From Nocardia beijingensis NBRC 16342 (GTDB taxonomy: Bacteria; Actinomycetota; Actinomycetes; Mycobacteriales; Mycobacteriaceae), in NCBI RefSeq assembly GCF_001612785.1, contig NZ_BDBC01000008.1, positions 79,458-143,457 of the forward strand: 64,000 nucleotides of DNA, in the 5' to 3' direction. Every line of letters begins with the position of its first letter. Within the stretch, counting starts at the first letter, position 1. Under the pieces are notes generated by a model. It made no database searches. It was not told where the DNA came from and saw nothing but the letters and a program-made list of their open reading frames with translations. Below, one piece after another: positions 17,578 through 27,159 of this stretch. The position numbers and the translations under genes were made by a program.

Positions 17578-18824
17578 CGACGAACCTCCACCGCGGAGGC
17601 CGCACGGTCGCCCGCGCCGTCGCGGAACACCCAGCGCAGCCCGACGAACCGCAGCAGCGTCGCCACCAGATTGGCCGCCACCAGGACGAACAGTTCCAGA
17701 TGCACCGAGGCGTCCGGCGCCCACCGATGCAGCGCGAACAACGAACCGCTGGTCAGCGCCAACCCGATGCCGAAGATCAGCAGGCCCTGGAACTGGTGCG
17801 ACACGGCGCCGTTGGAGCCGCGTACGCCGAAGGTGAAGGCCCGGTTGGCCGCCGTGTTACCCACCGCCGTGATCAGCAGGGCGGCGAAGTTCGCCACCTG
17901 CGCGCCGGTCACTGGTTGCAGCACCACATAGAGCAGCAGATAGGCCAGCGTGCTCAGCACACCGACGATCGCGAACCGCACGAGTTGTCCCACCATGCCC
18001 AGCGGCACTCCCGGCACCAGGGGTTCCCGGCCCACCGAGCGGCGCAGTTCCTCCAGCGGCAGCGCACCGGTCGCCAGCGCCCGGCCCAGCCGCCAGATGC
18101 CGAGCAGGTCCTTGCGCGCGGTGTCGATGATGTCCACGCGACTGTCCGGATCGTCGATCCAGTCCACCGGGACCTCGTGAATCCGCAGGCCCGCCCGCTC
18201 GGCGAGCACCAGCAATTCGGTGTCGAAGAACCATTCCCCGTCGTGCACCAGCGGCAGCAGGCGGCGCGCCACATCGGTGCGCATCGCCTTGAACCCGCAC
18301 TGGGCGTCGGAGAAGTGCGCGCGCAGCGACGCCTTCAGCAGCAGGTTGTAGCAGCGGGAGATGATCTCGCGCTTGGGTCCGCGCACCACGCGGGACGCGG
18401 CGTCGAGCCGGGTGCCGATGGCCAGGTCGGAATGCCCGGTGATCAGCGGGGCGACCAGCGGGAGCAGGGCGTTCAGGTCGGTGGACAGGTCGACGTCCAT
18501 ATAGGCGACCACCTGCGCGTCCGAGCGTTCCCACACCGCGCGCAGCGCCCGCCCGCGCCCCTTGGCGGACAGGTGCACGACGCGCACGTCGTCCAGTTCC
18601 TCCGCGAGCAGCTGTGCGACCTGGAGCGTCGCGTCGGTGCTCGCGTTGTCGGCGACCGTGATGCGTGCCGGGAAGGGGAACCCGTCGCGCAGGTAGGCGT
18701 GCAGTCTGCGGACGCACACGCCGAGATCGGTCTCTTCGTTGTAGACGGGAATCACCACGTCCAGCACGGGCGCACCCGTGGTCTCGGTCCGTTCCGTCGC
18801 CGCGACGGTCGAAGTCTCGGTCAT
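17574..18824 (-). CDS. Bifunctional GT2 polyprenyl-phosphate glycosyltransferase / GtrA-type flippase
   Basis: A 416-aa fusion. The N-terminal ~250 residues are a DPM1/GtrB-like GT2 domain (VVIPVYNEE, metal-binding YMDVDLSTDL) that should load a sugar on polyprenyl phosphate at the cytoplasmic face. The C-terminal ~150 residues are a GtrA domain with four membrane helices (LVRFAIVGVLSTLAY, NTAANRAFTFG), proposed to flip lipid-linked sugars. The start at 18824 (MTETSTVAATERTE) has only a weak RBS. Its stop overlaps the GT39-type gene. Together the two genes could perform synthesis, flipping and transfer. Confidence 0.88.
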   Translation of the reverse strand: MTETSTVAATERTETTGAPVLDVVIPVYNEETDLGVCVRRLHAYLRDGFPFPARITVADNASTDATLQVAQLLAEELDDVRVVHLSAKGRGRALRAVWERSDAQVVAYMDVDLSTDLNALLPLVAPLITGHSDLAIGTRLDAASRVVRGPKREIISRCYNLLLKASLRAHFSDAQCGFKAMRTDVARRLLPLVHDGEWFFDTELLVLAERAGLRIHEVPVDWIDDPDSRVDIIDTARKDLLGIWRLGRALATGALPLEELRRSVGREPLVPGVPLGMVGQLVRFAIVGVLSTLAYLLLYVVLQPVTGAQVANFAALLITAVGNTAANRAFTFGVRGSNGAVSHQFQGLLIFGIGLALTSGSLFALHRWAPDASVHLELFVLVAANLVATLLRFVGLRWVFRDGAGDRAASAVEVRR

Positions 18825-18950
18825 GGGAATCAGAGTCGAGGCCCACACTGCCACCGGGCTGGGGCCCAGCTGTGAGGTTCCTGGTAGCCGCAGGCCCGGC
18901 AGACGCCCGGTTATCCCGGCTGCTCGGTGCAGGTAGCATCCGGATTCGTG

Positions 18951-19673
18951 ATGCTGCGCGGCCGGACGGAAGACGACCAGCCGCCGAAACGTGTGGACGC
19001 GCGCACCGAGCGCTGGCGCGAGCATCGCCACAAGGTGCGCGAGGAGTTCGTGGACGCGGCGTTGCGCGCGCTCGACAAATTCGGTCCCGCCGTCAGCATG
19101 GGCGACATCGCCAAGGAGGCGGGCGCGGCGAAACCCAAGCTGTATCGCCACTTCGAGGACAAGACCGACCTCTACAACGCGATCGTGGACCGGGTTCGCG
19201 ACCTGCTCTGGGAACAGGTCATGACCAGCTTCGATCCGACCGGCGACTCGGCCGGTGATCTGGTGCGCCGGGCCGCGTCGGAATACGTGCTCGTGGTGGC
19301 GCGGCAGCCGAACGTCTTCCGGTTCATGCTGCACAGCCACTTCACGCAACGCTCCGACGACGCCGACCGCGCGCTGCTGTCGGCCAGGCAGTCCGCCCGG
19401 CGCGCCGCCGAGTTGTTCGCCGGCGTGGTGGACGACGAGTCGGTGCGGATCGAGAGCGTGGAACTGGTGATCTACTCGATCTTCGGCGCGGTGGCCTCGG
19501 CCACCGATTGGTGGCTGGGCGTGAACCGGCTGGAGCCGCCCGCCATGCCGGTCGAGCAGTTCGCCGCGTATCTGAGCGAGATCATCTTCGCGCTGGTGGC
19601 GGCGAGCGCTCGGCTGCACGGCATCGCCATCGCGGCCGATCGTCCGCTGCACCTCGCCTTTTCCACGCTGTGA
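18951..19673 (+). CDS. TetR-family transcriptional regulator
   Basis: A 240-aa TetR protein divergent from the GT2-GtrA gene. The HTH is at residues ~45-65 (SMGDIAKEAGAAKPKLYRHFEDK). A charged N-terminal extension (ERWREHRHKVREEFVD) precedes it. The C-terminal domain is large and helical, like other mycobacterial/nocardial TetR proteins tied to lipid genes. The start is ATG 18951, with GTG 18948 directly before it as an alternative. Control of the adjacent glycosylation operon is plausible from orientation but untested. Confidence 0.82.
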   Translation: MLRGRTEDDQPPKRVDARTERWREHRHKVREEFVDAALRALDKFGPAVSMGDIAKEAGAAKPKLYRHFEDKTDLYNAIVDRVRDLLWEQVMTSFDPTGDSAGDLVRRAASEYVLVVARQPNVFRFMLHSHFTQRSDDADRALLSARQSARRAAELFAGVVDDESVRIESVELVIYSIFGAVASATDWWLGVNRLEPPAMPVEQFAAYLSEIIFALVAASARLHGIAIAADRPLHLAFSTL

Positions 19674-19811
19674 CCGGAGCGCCCCCCGGGCCGGGCGCCG
19701 AGGTCTTGCCGCGTCCACGCCGAACGTCGTTGTTCCGATCGCCTCGCCGTTGAAGCCATCCGTGTCGGCGACGTCATCAGTATCGCAGCGCCCACCGACA
19801 AGAAACGGCGC

Positions 19812-20657
19812 TCAGCTCTGGTGCAACCGCCACAGCGGGGACACCGGCCCGTGGCCCGCGCCGAGATCGTAGGACGCGGCCAGGCAGCGGTAGGTCCATT
19901 CCTTGGCGAACTCGACCGCTTCGGGCACCGGATACCCGTGGGCCAGCGCGCAGGCGATCGCGGCGGCCAGCGTGTCGCCGCCACCGTGGTCGTTGCCGGT
20001 GGTGATGCGCGGCGCGGTGAATTCGAGGAACTGCTCGCCGTCGAACAGCAGGTCGGTGCTGTAGTCGGAGGAGCGCAGGTGCCCGCCCTTGACGATCGCC
20101 CACCGCGGTCCCAGCTTGTGCAGCGCCTCGGCCGCGCGCCGCGCCGAATCGTCGTCCTCGACGTCGATGCCGGTGAGCAGGCGGACCTCGTCCAGGTTCG
20201 GCGTCACCACGGTCGCGAGCGGAATCAGGGTGCCGCGCAGCGCGTCGAGCGCTTCCGCGTGCAGCAGCGGATCGCCGTGCATCGAGGCCGCCACCGGGTC
20301 GACGACCAGCGGAATCTCGCCATCGCGGCCGATGCCGACCTCCTGGCACACCGCGGCGACCGCCTCGATGATCGCGGTGGAGGCCAGCATGCCGGTCTTC
20401 ACGGCGCCGACGCCGATGTCACCGACGACCGAGCGCACCTGATCGGCCACCACCTGCGGCGGGATCTCGTGAAAACCGCTGACGCCCACCGTGTTCTGCA
20501 CGGTCACCGCCGCGACCGCGACCAGGGCGTGCACGCCGCACAGTGCCATGGTGCGGGTATCGGCTTGGATTCCGGCGCCTCCGCCGGAATCGGTACCGGC
20601 AATGGTGAGCGCCCGGACGGGGGTCTGCCCCTCGGCGGGCAATGGCAGCAATTTCAC
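19812..20657 (-). CDS. thiD: Hydroxymethylpyrimidine/phosphomethylpyrimidine kinase
   Basis: A 281-aa kinase that phosphorylates HMP and HMP-P in thiamine synthesis. Start GTG 20657 leads to RALTIAGTDSGGGAGIQAD, the conserved substrate-binding start. VVDPVAASMHGDPLL and VTPNLDEVRLLTG are typical of ThiD. The C-terminal catalytic motif reads DHGGGDTLAAAIA, with Asp where Salmonella-type enzymes have Cys. In M. tuberculosis thiD lies next to thiC; here they are about 14.5 kb apart. It is divergent from the CobW-type gene. Confidence 0.92.
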   Translation of the reverse strand: MKLLPLPAEGQTPVRALTIAGTDSGGGAGIQADTRTMALCGVHALVAVAAVTVQNTVGVSGFHEIPPQVVADQVRSVVGDIGVGAVKTGMLASTAIIEAVAAVCQEVGIGRDGEIPLVVDPVAASMHGDPLLHAEALDALRGTLIPLATVVTPNLDEVRLLTGIDVEDDDSARRAAEALHKLGPRWAIVKGGHLRSSDYSTDLLFDGEQFLEFTAPRITTGNDHGGGDTLAAAIACALAHGYPVPEAVEFAKEWTYRCLAASYDLGAGHGPVSPLWRLHQS

Positions 20658-20722
20658 GTCACAAACCCTACGGCGACGTCGTCCACCCGTGACGGGCAAC
20701 CGGACCCGCCCGCTGTCAGCAA

Positions 20723-20739
20723 ATGAAAATCGTTATCAT
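20723..20739 (+). promoter_or_regulatory. Zur-like operator upstream of the CobW-family gene
   Basis: ATGAAAATCGTTATCAT is a 17-bp near-palindrome of the Zur/Fur type, AT-rich in a GC-rich background, ending 7 nt before the CobW-type ATG. No Shine-Dalgarno lies between box and ATG, so the mRNA may be leaderless and the box would cover the promoter. Zur repression under zinc sufficiency is the natural reading; Fur binding is not excluded. Confidence 0.65.
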
Positions 20740-20746
20740 TAATCTC

Positions 20747-21883
<1,137 letters not shown>

Positions 21884-21914
21884 AGTGCCGCTTCCCTGCC
21901 GCCGCATCACGCGC

Positions 21915-22538
21915 TCAGTTCGAGATACCGGGCGCTTGGCGCAGGTAGGTGGGGTCGGTCAGTTGCTCGATCATGAAGTCGGCGATGTCGGCGCGGGAGA
22001 TCTTCAGGGTGAGTCCGGGCTCGTTCGCCGGGAAGCCGCGCCGGTAGCCGCCGGTGGCCGGCCCGTCGGTGAACGCGCTCGGCCGCACGATCGTCCAGTC
22101 CAGGTCGCTGGCCATGACGTGCTTCTCCTGCTCGACGTGATCGGCGTAGGCGGGGCGCAGCAGCAGCCCGAACATCACGTACTTCCACAGGAAGTTCAGG
22201 TTGCCCCTGCTGTCGCCCACGCCGAGCGTCGTCTGGCAGATCAGCCGTTTCACGCCGGTGCGCCGCATCGCGTCGATGATCGCTTTGGTTCCACCGGCCC
22301 GAACCACGCCGTTGCGGCCGTTGCCGAGCGAGACCAGCACCGTGTCCTGCCCCTCCACCGCGCGTTGCACCGAATTCGTGTCCAGCACATCGCCTTCCAC
22401 GACGCGCAGCCGCTCGTGCCGCTGCGTGACGCTCGCGGCGCTGCGGGTGAAGGCCGTCACCTCGTGACCCTCCCGCAGCGCCCGCTCGACGACGAGACGC
22501 CCGACGGTACCGGTGGCTCCGAAGACCGCGATTCGCAT
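21915..22538 (-). CDS. NAD(P)-binding atypical SDR (NmrA/SDR5-like)
   Basis: A 207-aa Rossmann-fold protein. GATGTVGRLVV near the N-terminus is the dinucleotide-binding glycine motif. VEGDVLDTNSVQRAVEGQD and VSLGNGRNG follow the pattern of single-domain SDRs with reductase or regulatory roles. AGGAGAG precedes the ATG. The usual YxxxK is not evident, as in atypical SDRs. It lies on the same strand as the epoxide hydrolase 105 nt upstream, which may or may not be one transcript. The substrate is unknown. Confidence 0.8.
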   Translation of the reverse strand: MRIAVFGATGTVGRLVVERALREGHEVTAFTRSAASVTQRHERLRVVEGDVLDTNSVQRAVEGQDTVLVSLGNGRNGVVRAGGTKAIIDAMRRTGVKRLICQTTLGVGDSRGNLNFLWKYVMFGLLLRPAYADHVEQEKHVMASDLDWTIVRPSAFTDGPATGGYRRGFPANEPGLTLKISRADIADFMIEQLTDPTYLRQAPGISN

Positions 22539-22643
22539 GGTTCTCTCCTGGTTCGAAAGCTGTTGTGCTGTTGGTGAATCCAGTACATCAGCGGAAATCG
22601 AGACGAACCATGGCCGCGACGCTCGATGCCATAAGCGACTGTC

Positions 22644-23726
22644 TCACCGCAGCGGGGCGAAGAACTTTGTGATCTCCTCCGCCATGAGCGCGGGCGCCAC
22701 ATGGTGCAGGTAGTGGGTGAACACGTCGTGCGTGTGCCACGAGACGACGTTGTGATCCCGCTCGGCGAAGCGGCGGATGCCGTGGAAATCGCCGGTGGAG
22801 CCGCACAGCGCGAGCGGCACCGTGCTCGGCGCGGTGGGGTGTTCGGCCTTGTCCTTCTCGAAGTAGTGCCGGATCGCCGAGCCCGCGGTGCCGGTGAGCC
22901 AGTGGATCGCGATGTTGGTCAGCACGAAGTCGTCGTCCAGATCCGGCCCGAGCAGTTGGCCGTTCCAGCCGACCAAACCGGCGGGCGAATCCGCGAGCGC
23001 GTGCGCCAGCGTCTGCGGCTGCTGCGATTGCAGCACGTTGAAGCCCATCTTGTTCTTCACGAACCAGTCCAGGGTGGCCAGCGACCGCTGTTCGTCCTCG
23101 TCGAGATCGGCCAGCTCGGCCGGGTCGCCGGACGGGAACGAGTACACCTGCGTGACGTGCACGCCGATCACGCTCTCCGGCGCCACGCGCCCGAGTTCCG
23201 GCGAGATCTGCGATCCGCCGTCGTTGCCCACCGCGCCGTAGCGGGTGTAGCCGAGCCGCCGCATCAGCTCCGCCCAGGCGCGGGCGATCCGGGCATCGTT
23301 CCAGCCCGCCTCGGTGGTGGGGCCGGAGAAGCCGTAGCCCGGCACCGAGGGGATCACCAGATCGAATCCGGCCGCGGTGAGCGGCTCGATGATGCCGACG
23401 AACTCGACGAAGGTGCCGGGCCAGCCGTGCGTGAGGATCAGCGGAAAGGCGTCCTCCCGTGCGGATTTCACGTGCAGGAAGTGGATGTTCTGGCCATCGA
23501 TCTCGGTGGTGAACTGCGGGTAGGCGTTCAGCGCGTTCTCGACCGCGCGCCAGTCGAACCCGTCTCGCCAGTACCCGACCAGGTGGCGCACCCGCTCGAC
23601 GCTCACCCCGTAGGTATCGCCTGAGCCGGGAATCTGCTCGGCCCAGCGGGTGCGGGCGAGCCGGTCGTGCAGATCGTCCAGCTCGGTTTGGTCGATGTCG
23701 ATGCGGAAGGGGGTGATCGCGGTCAT
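22644..23726 (-). CDS. Epoxide hydrolase family protein (EHN + alpha/beta hydrolase)
   Basis: A 360-aa cytosolic hydrolase. The first ~100 residues are the EHN domain (PFRIDIDQTELDDLHDRLARTRW), followed by an alpha/beta-hydrolase core with the oxyanion motif HGWPGTF, the nucleophilic Asp in GNDGGSQIS and a His-rich C-terminus (WHTHDVFTHYLHHVAP). It would open epoxides to diols through an ester intermediate. The ATG has AGGAGCAGGA upstream. It is divergent from a TetR gene across a highly symmetric 86-bp intergenic region, so its expression is probably ligand-induced. Confidence 0.87.
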   Translation of the reverse strand: MTAITPFRIDIDQTELDDLHDRLARTRWAEQIPGSGDTYGVSVERVRHLVGYWRDGFDWRAVENALNAYPQFTTEIDGQNIHFLHVKSAREDAFPLILTHGWPGTFVEFVGIIEPLTAAGFDLVIPSVPGYGFSGPTTEAGWNDARIARAWAELMRRLGYTRYGAVGNDGGSQISPELGRVAPESVIGVHVTQVYSFPSGDPAELADLDEDEQRSLATLDWFVKNKMGFNVLQSQQPQTLAHALADSPAGLVGWNGQLLGPDLDDDFVLTNIAIHWLTGTAGSAIRHYFEKDKAEHPTAPSTVPLALCGSTGDFHGIRRFAERDHNVVSWHTHDVFTHYLHHVAPALMAEEITKFFAPLR

Positions 23727-23739
23727 GTCCTGCTCCTAG

Positions 23740-23795
23740 TGAAACGGAATGCTCTGTTCTGTTCTAACCGTAACAGAACGGATCATTCCGTTTCA
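23740..23795. promoter_or_regulatory. Nested palindrome: paired TetR operators between epoxide hydrolase and tetR
   Basis: The region is symmetric about 23767/23768. TGAAACGGAAT (23740-23750) mirrors ATTCCGTTTCA (23785-23795), and GTTCTGTT (23756-23763) mirrors AACAGAAC (23772-23779). It can also be read as two sites of the form AACGGA-N4-TCYGTT at 23743-23758 and 23777-23792, centres 34 bp apart. This is the expected layout for a TetR protein repressing both divergent promoters. Confidence 0.7.
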
Positions 23796-23812
23796 AGTGC
23801 TACGCTTAACTC

Positions 23813-24457
23813 ATGCCGAGAACATCCGACGCCCCAGCTCAGAAGGGTCTGCCCGGCCGCAAGGCGCAGGCGGCGCGCAATGACGGCCTGATCTTGGAGG
23901 CCGCCCGCGCGGTCTTCCTCGCCGACGCCACGGCCCCGATCTCCGCCGTCGCGGAACGCGCGGGTGTCGGGATCAGCGCGCTCTACCGCCGCTATCCGAG
24001 CAAGGAGGTGCTGCTGCGCACGCTCTGCCACGACGGACTGCGGCGGTACAACGCGGAAGCCGATGCGGCGCTGGAGGATTCGGACGGGTGGCGCGGGCTC
24101 GTCGGCTTCCTGGAGCGCGTGGTGGACGCGGACGTCCACTCGCTCACCGTCCATCTCGCGGGCACCTTCACCCCCGACGAGTCGATGCTGCCCGATGTGC
24201 GGCGCTCCGCCGAAGCGACGGAGGAGATCGTGCGCCGCGCCCACGCCACCGGCAAGCTGCGCCCCGACGTCACCCCGCAGGATCTCGGCCTGATCCTGGA
24301 GTCCTGCGCGGCGGTCGCGGTGCCGAGCCCCGAGCGCACCGTCCAGTTGCGCCGCCGCGTGCTGGCGATGCTCGTCGCCGGGCTGAGCGCCGACGGCGAA
24401 CTCCCCGGCCCGCCGCCCACGCCGGACGAATTCTCCTGGCGTTGGGCACGGCGATGA
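23813..24457 (+). CDS. TetR-family transcriptional regulator
   Basis: A 214-aa TetR protein with HTH ISAVAERAGVGISALYRRYPSKE. The start ATG 23813 lies 17 nt after the palindromic operator and has no clear RBS; a TACGCT -10-like element at 23801 suggests a leaderless mRNA. It probably represses itself and the divergent epoxide hydrolase gene. The effector is unknown. Confidence 0.87.
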   Translation: MPRTSDAPAQKGLPGRKAQAARNDGLILEAARAVFLADATAPISAVAERAGVGISALYRRYPSKEVLLRTLCHDGLRRYNAEADAALEDSDGWRGLVGFLERVVDADVHSLTVHLAGTFTPDESMLPDVRRSAEATEEIVRRAHATGKLRPDVTPQDLGLILESCAAVAVPSPERTVQLRRRVLAMLVAGLSADGELPGPPPTPDEFSWRWARR

Positions 24458-24521
24458 ATTTCCCGGTGTGAAGCCGTCCGCACTGGTACGAATACCGCTG
24501 CCCGCCCCGAAAGGATGCGCC

Positions 24522-24929
24522 GTGAACTGGACACTCGAGGTCGTGATCGTCCCCGTCTCGGATATCGACCGAGCCAAGCGGTTCTACGCGGAGCAATTGG
24601 GCTTCGTCGTAGACCACGACACGAAGATCGGCGAGGACGCGCGCATAGTGCAACTCACCCCACCCGGTTCCGGCTGCTCGATCGTGATCGGCCACGGCGC
24701 GGTGCCGGACATGACCCCGGGCTCCCAACAGGGCCTCCAACTGGTGGTCAACAACCTGCGCGAAGCCCACGAGGAACTGACCTCCCGCGGCGTCGAGGTC
24801 ACCGAAATCCAAATCCTCGGCGAAAACCCGCGCCCCGTGCCCGACCCGCTCGACAACGTCGGATTCTTCTTCTTCACCGACCCGGATGGGAATGGGTGGG
24901 GGGTGCAGCAGATTTCCACCCGTCCGTGA
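24522..24929 (+). CDS. VOC-superfamily (glyoxalase/bleomycin-resistance-like) protein
   Basis: A 135-aa VOC-fold protein. GTG 24522 is chosen because AAAGGA precedes it and the fold starts at once (NWTLEVVIVPVSDIDRAKRFYAEQLGF). The C-terminal half ends in FFFFTDPDGNGWGVQQI, the usual last strand. VOC proteins include dioxygenases, isomerases and drug-binding proteins; nothing here selects one. It follows the tetR gene by 64 nt on the same strand and may share its transcript. Confidence 0.8.
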   Translation: MNWTLEVVIVPVSDIDRAKRFYAEQLGFVVDHDTKIGEDARIVQLTPPGSGCSIVIGHGAVPDMTPGSQQGLQLVVNNLREAHEELTSRGVEVTEIQILGENPRPVPDPLDNVGFFFFTDPDGNGWGVQQISTRP

Positions 24930-25004
24930 GCGCCCCCGTGTGGACGGTGGTTCGTCCCGAGCGACGGTAAGGGAGCGAGCGTGGCACGGCGCAAGCCGCG
25001 CGAG

Positions 25005-25805
25005 TCAGCGGATCGATTCGTCGACCAAGCGCATCAGCCGGTCTGCGAGGGCAGGGGAGGCGGCGATCGTGTCGGGTGAGTCGAGGCTGTGGCGGCGGGA
25101 GGTCGAGTCGAGGACGACAGCACCCGCCTCGCGGGCGATGAGCACACCGGCGGCCGTGTCCCAGGGCTTGTTGGACAACATGACGCAGGCGTCGGTGCGC
25201 CCCTCGGCGACCCACACCAGATCGAGGGCGGCAGATCCGAACATCCGAACCCGCTCGATGGTGGCCGCCAGCGCGGCGGTGAGAGCGAAGCGGCGCCGGT
25301 TCTTCGCCACCGCCTCCGGCCCGACGGCGTAATCCCCGATGGAAACAATCGCCTGCTCGAGCGTTTCGGTGTTGCTCACCCCGATCGGCTTGCCATTGCT
25401 CCATGCGCCCGACCCGGCGGCGGCGTAGTACTCCAGGTCGAGGAATGGCGCGCCGACGACTCCGATCACCGGTTCGCCGTCGTGCACCAGAGCCAGCGAT
25501 ACGGCACAGAGCGGCAGTCCGTGAATGAAGTTGGACGTCCCGTCGATCGGGTCCAGGACCCACATATCTCGCGCGTGGTGATCGCGCGGCCCGTCATCGA
25601 ACTCCTCACCGAGAAAGCCCCACTCGGGTGTCGCGTCGGCCAGATACCGCCTGATGTCGTCCTGGATCCGATGATCCAAGCCGGTCACGTAGTCCCGATC
25701 GCCCTTGGCATCGACCGCTCCTCGATCGGCGGTGCGGAGAAGTTCGGCCCCCCGTTGAACGGCCGAACGAGCGATTTCGAGCAGATCATCCCGACTCGCT
25801 CTCAT
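25005..25805 (-). CDS. Inositol monophosphatase family protein
   Basis: A 266-aa Mg-dependent sugar/inositol phosphatase. Metal-binding motifs are the Glu in FLGEEFDD, WVLDPIDGTSNFIHGLP and the C-terminal NKPWDTAAGVLIAREAGA. The start at 25805 overlaps the stop of the upstream DUF5919 gene as ATGA, so expression is coupled. Alternative substrates of the family (PAP, histidinol phosphate, fructose-1,6-bisphosphate) cannot be excluded. Pairing with a regulator-like DUF5919 protein is the notable context. Confidence 0.87.
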   Translation of the reverse strand: MRASRDDLLEIARSAVQRGAELLRTADRGAVDAKGDRDYVTGLDHRIQDDIRRYLADATPEWGFLGEEFDDGPRDHHARDMWVLDPIDGTSNFIHGLPLCAVSLALVHDGEPVIGVVGAPFLDLEYYAAAGSGAWSNGKPIGVSNTETLEQAIVSIGDYAVGPEAVAKNRRRFALTAALAATIERVRMFGSAALDLVWVAEGRTDACVMLSNKPWDTAAGVLIAREAGAVVLDSTSRRHSLDSPDTIAASPALADRLMRLVDESIR

Positions 25806-26632
25806 ACCGAAGCGACCTCCCGAGCGCTGGACCACATCGTTTCGAAGACTTCGGAGAACGTGTCGAAGAGCCCCGCTTGTTCCGACTTGCGAGCGACCAG
25901 CGTCGGTGATTCGACTCCGCGGGCTCTCGGTAGATACGGCTGAATGACGCACACCGCCGAATCGACGAGAATGATATTGAAGCGTACCGTTTCATCATAG
26001 GTGCGAATCTGGATGACATTGTCCTGTTGCGCGTACTTCTTCTGTGCTCGGATCAAGCATTTCATATTGAGTTCGGTAAGACTTGACAGCACTCCGGGAG
26101 TGTGACCCTCCTCAGATTCCCGTGCTCGGATATGGGAGCCATTCGGGTCGAGGAAGAGGCACCGGAGAGTGGTGCCTGATTCGAGCAACTTCATGAGGTC
26201 CGTATCCGACTGCTGGCAGAGTAGGTTCAATGACAGGCCTGCCATATCGATCCGCCGTGCGCCCTCGAAGAGCTTCCGTGGAGGCATCGCCTGCAAGAAG
26301 TCGGTTCGGCTCGCAAAGATCGCTTCGACATCGGCAATGGTCTGAGCGGAAGTTCGCCCGCGTGCTGCTCGGATATCGGCGGGGTCCGTGCAGTCTTCAA
26401 ACAATTCGTCGACCGACCAACCCGGGAACATGGTTTCCAAGATTCGACGGTGATGGGGGTACGGGAGACTGGCGAGGTCCCCGGAGAGCCACCGGTAGAA
26501 TTGAGCCTTCTTGGGTCCGGCGCCGACGAGTTCGGGCTCGTATTCGCCCGCGATTCGGTCGTATTCGCGGTTGAACGCCGAGACGGTCTGAAGGTGGCGT
26601 TGTTGCAGTAGAGCTTTCAGCACGGTCCCCAC
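25802..26632 (-). CDS. HTH / DUF5919 (PLD-like) regulator-type protein
   Basis: A 276-aa protein. The N-terminal ~80 residues (AFNREYDRIAGEYEP, QFYRWLSGDLASLPYPHHRR, MFPGWSVDELF) match an XRE-like DNA-binding region found in many Nocardia and Streptomyces regulators. The C-terminal part (TTLRCLFLDPNGSHIRARE, YDETVRFNIILVDS, CVIQPYLPRARGVESPT) fits DUF5919, which I believe is related to the PLD fold. GTG 26632 is preferred for its purine-rich upstream stretch and because the HTH begins there; starts further upstream cannot be ruled out. It is coupled to the IMPase gene. Codon use is less GC-biased than in flanking genes. Confidence 0.7.
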   Translation of the reverse strand: MGTVLKALLQQRHLQTVSAFNREYDRIAGEYEPELVGAGPKKAQFYRWLSGDLASLPYPHHRRILETMFPGWSVDELFEDCTDPADIRAARGRTSAQTIADVEAIFASRTDFLQAMPPRKLFEGARRIDMAGLSLNLLCQQSDTDLMKLLESGTTLRCLFLDPNGSHIRARESEEGHTPGVLSSLTELNMKCLIRAQKKYAQQDNVIQIRTYDETVRFNIILVDSAVCVIQPYLPRARGVESPTLVARKSEQAGLFDTFSEVFETMWSSAREVASV

Positions 26633-26773
26633 GAGTGCGCCACCTCTCGGGCTTCCCTGGTTCGGCACGGGATCGAAGATGAGACACAGAAGATACACCC
26701 GCTGGTCCAGCTGATCAAGGTGATGCATCGGCGGCGACGCGAACAGACTCGGGCGCTGCCGACACTTCACCGC

Positions 26774-27064
26774 ATGGAACGGATCGTCACCGCAGGAGTG
26801 GTTGTCGTGGCGCTGGCACTGCTGGCCGTCGGCACCTTTTATGTGCTGCCGTACCTACTCGATCGAGACGACCCACTACCGGAATCGGCGGTACCGGTTA
26901 TCGACATCTTCGATCGTCTCGACATCGAGCACGCGCATGCGACCATGCAATACCACGTTCGATGCAGCATCGATTCCTGTCCGGACAAGGCAGATGCGTA
27001 CTGGACCCTGGTCGAAGCCGGGCACATCGTCCCCGACGAACGTGCGCAGCGGAGATGGCAATGA
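26774..27064 (+). CDS. Small membrane-anchored hypothetical protein
   Basis: A 96-aa protein with one N-terminal membrane helix (IVTAGVVVVALALLAVGTFYV) and a soluble, presumably extracytoplasmic, part with an HAHATMQYHVRCSIDSCPDKAD segment containing two Cys that could form a disulfide. I do not recognise a family. It is divergent from the DUF5919 gene, and its stop overlaps a 32-codon frame (ATGA). Confidence 0.5.
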   Translation: MERIVTAGVVVVALALLAVGTFYVLPYLLDRDDPLPESAVPVIDIFDRLDIEHAHATMQYHVRCSIDSCPDKADAYWTLVEAGHIVPDERAQRRWQ

Positions 27065-27159
27065 ACCAGCCGGTCAGTGCAGATATCGTCCGCATCCGCC
27101 ATCGTATCTGCGGCGAGTCGCCCGGTGAAATCTCTCTCGACGTCGCGAGGATGATCTGA
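27061..27159 (+). CDS. Possible 32-aa peptide coupled to the membrane protein gene
   Basis: An open frame of 32 codons starts in an ATGA overlap with the preceding stop (MNQPVSADIVRIRHRICGES, then PGEISLDVARMI). The 4-nt overlap is the coupling pattern used repeatedly in this window. The composition is plausible for a small helical protein, but with no known homologue and such a short frame this remains a candidate only. Confidence 0.3.
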   Translation: MNQPVSADIVRIRHRICGESPGEISLDVARMI

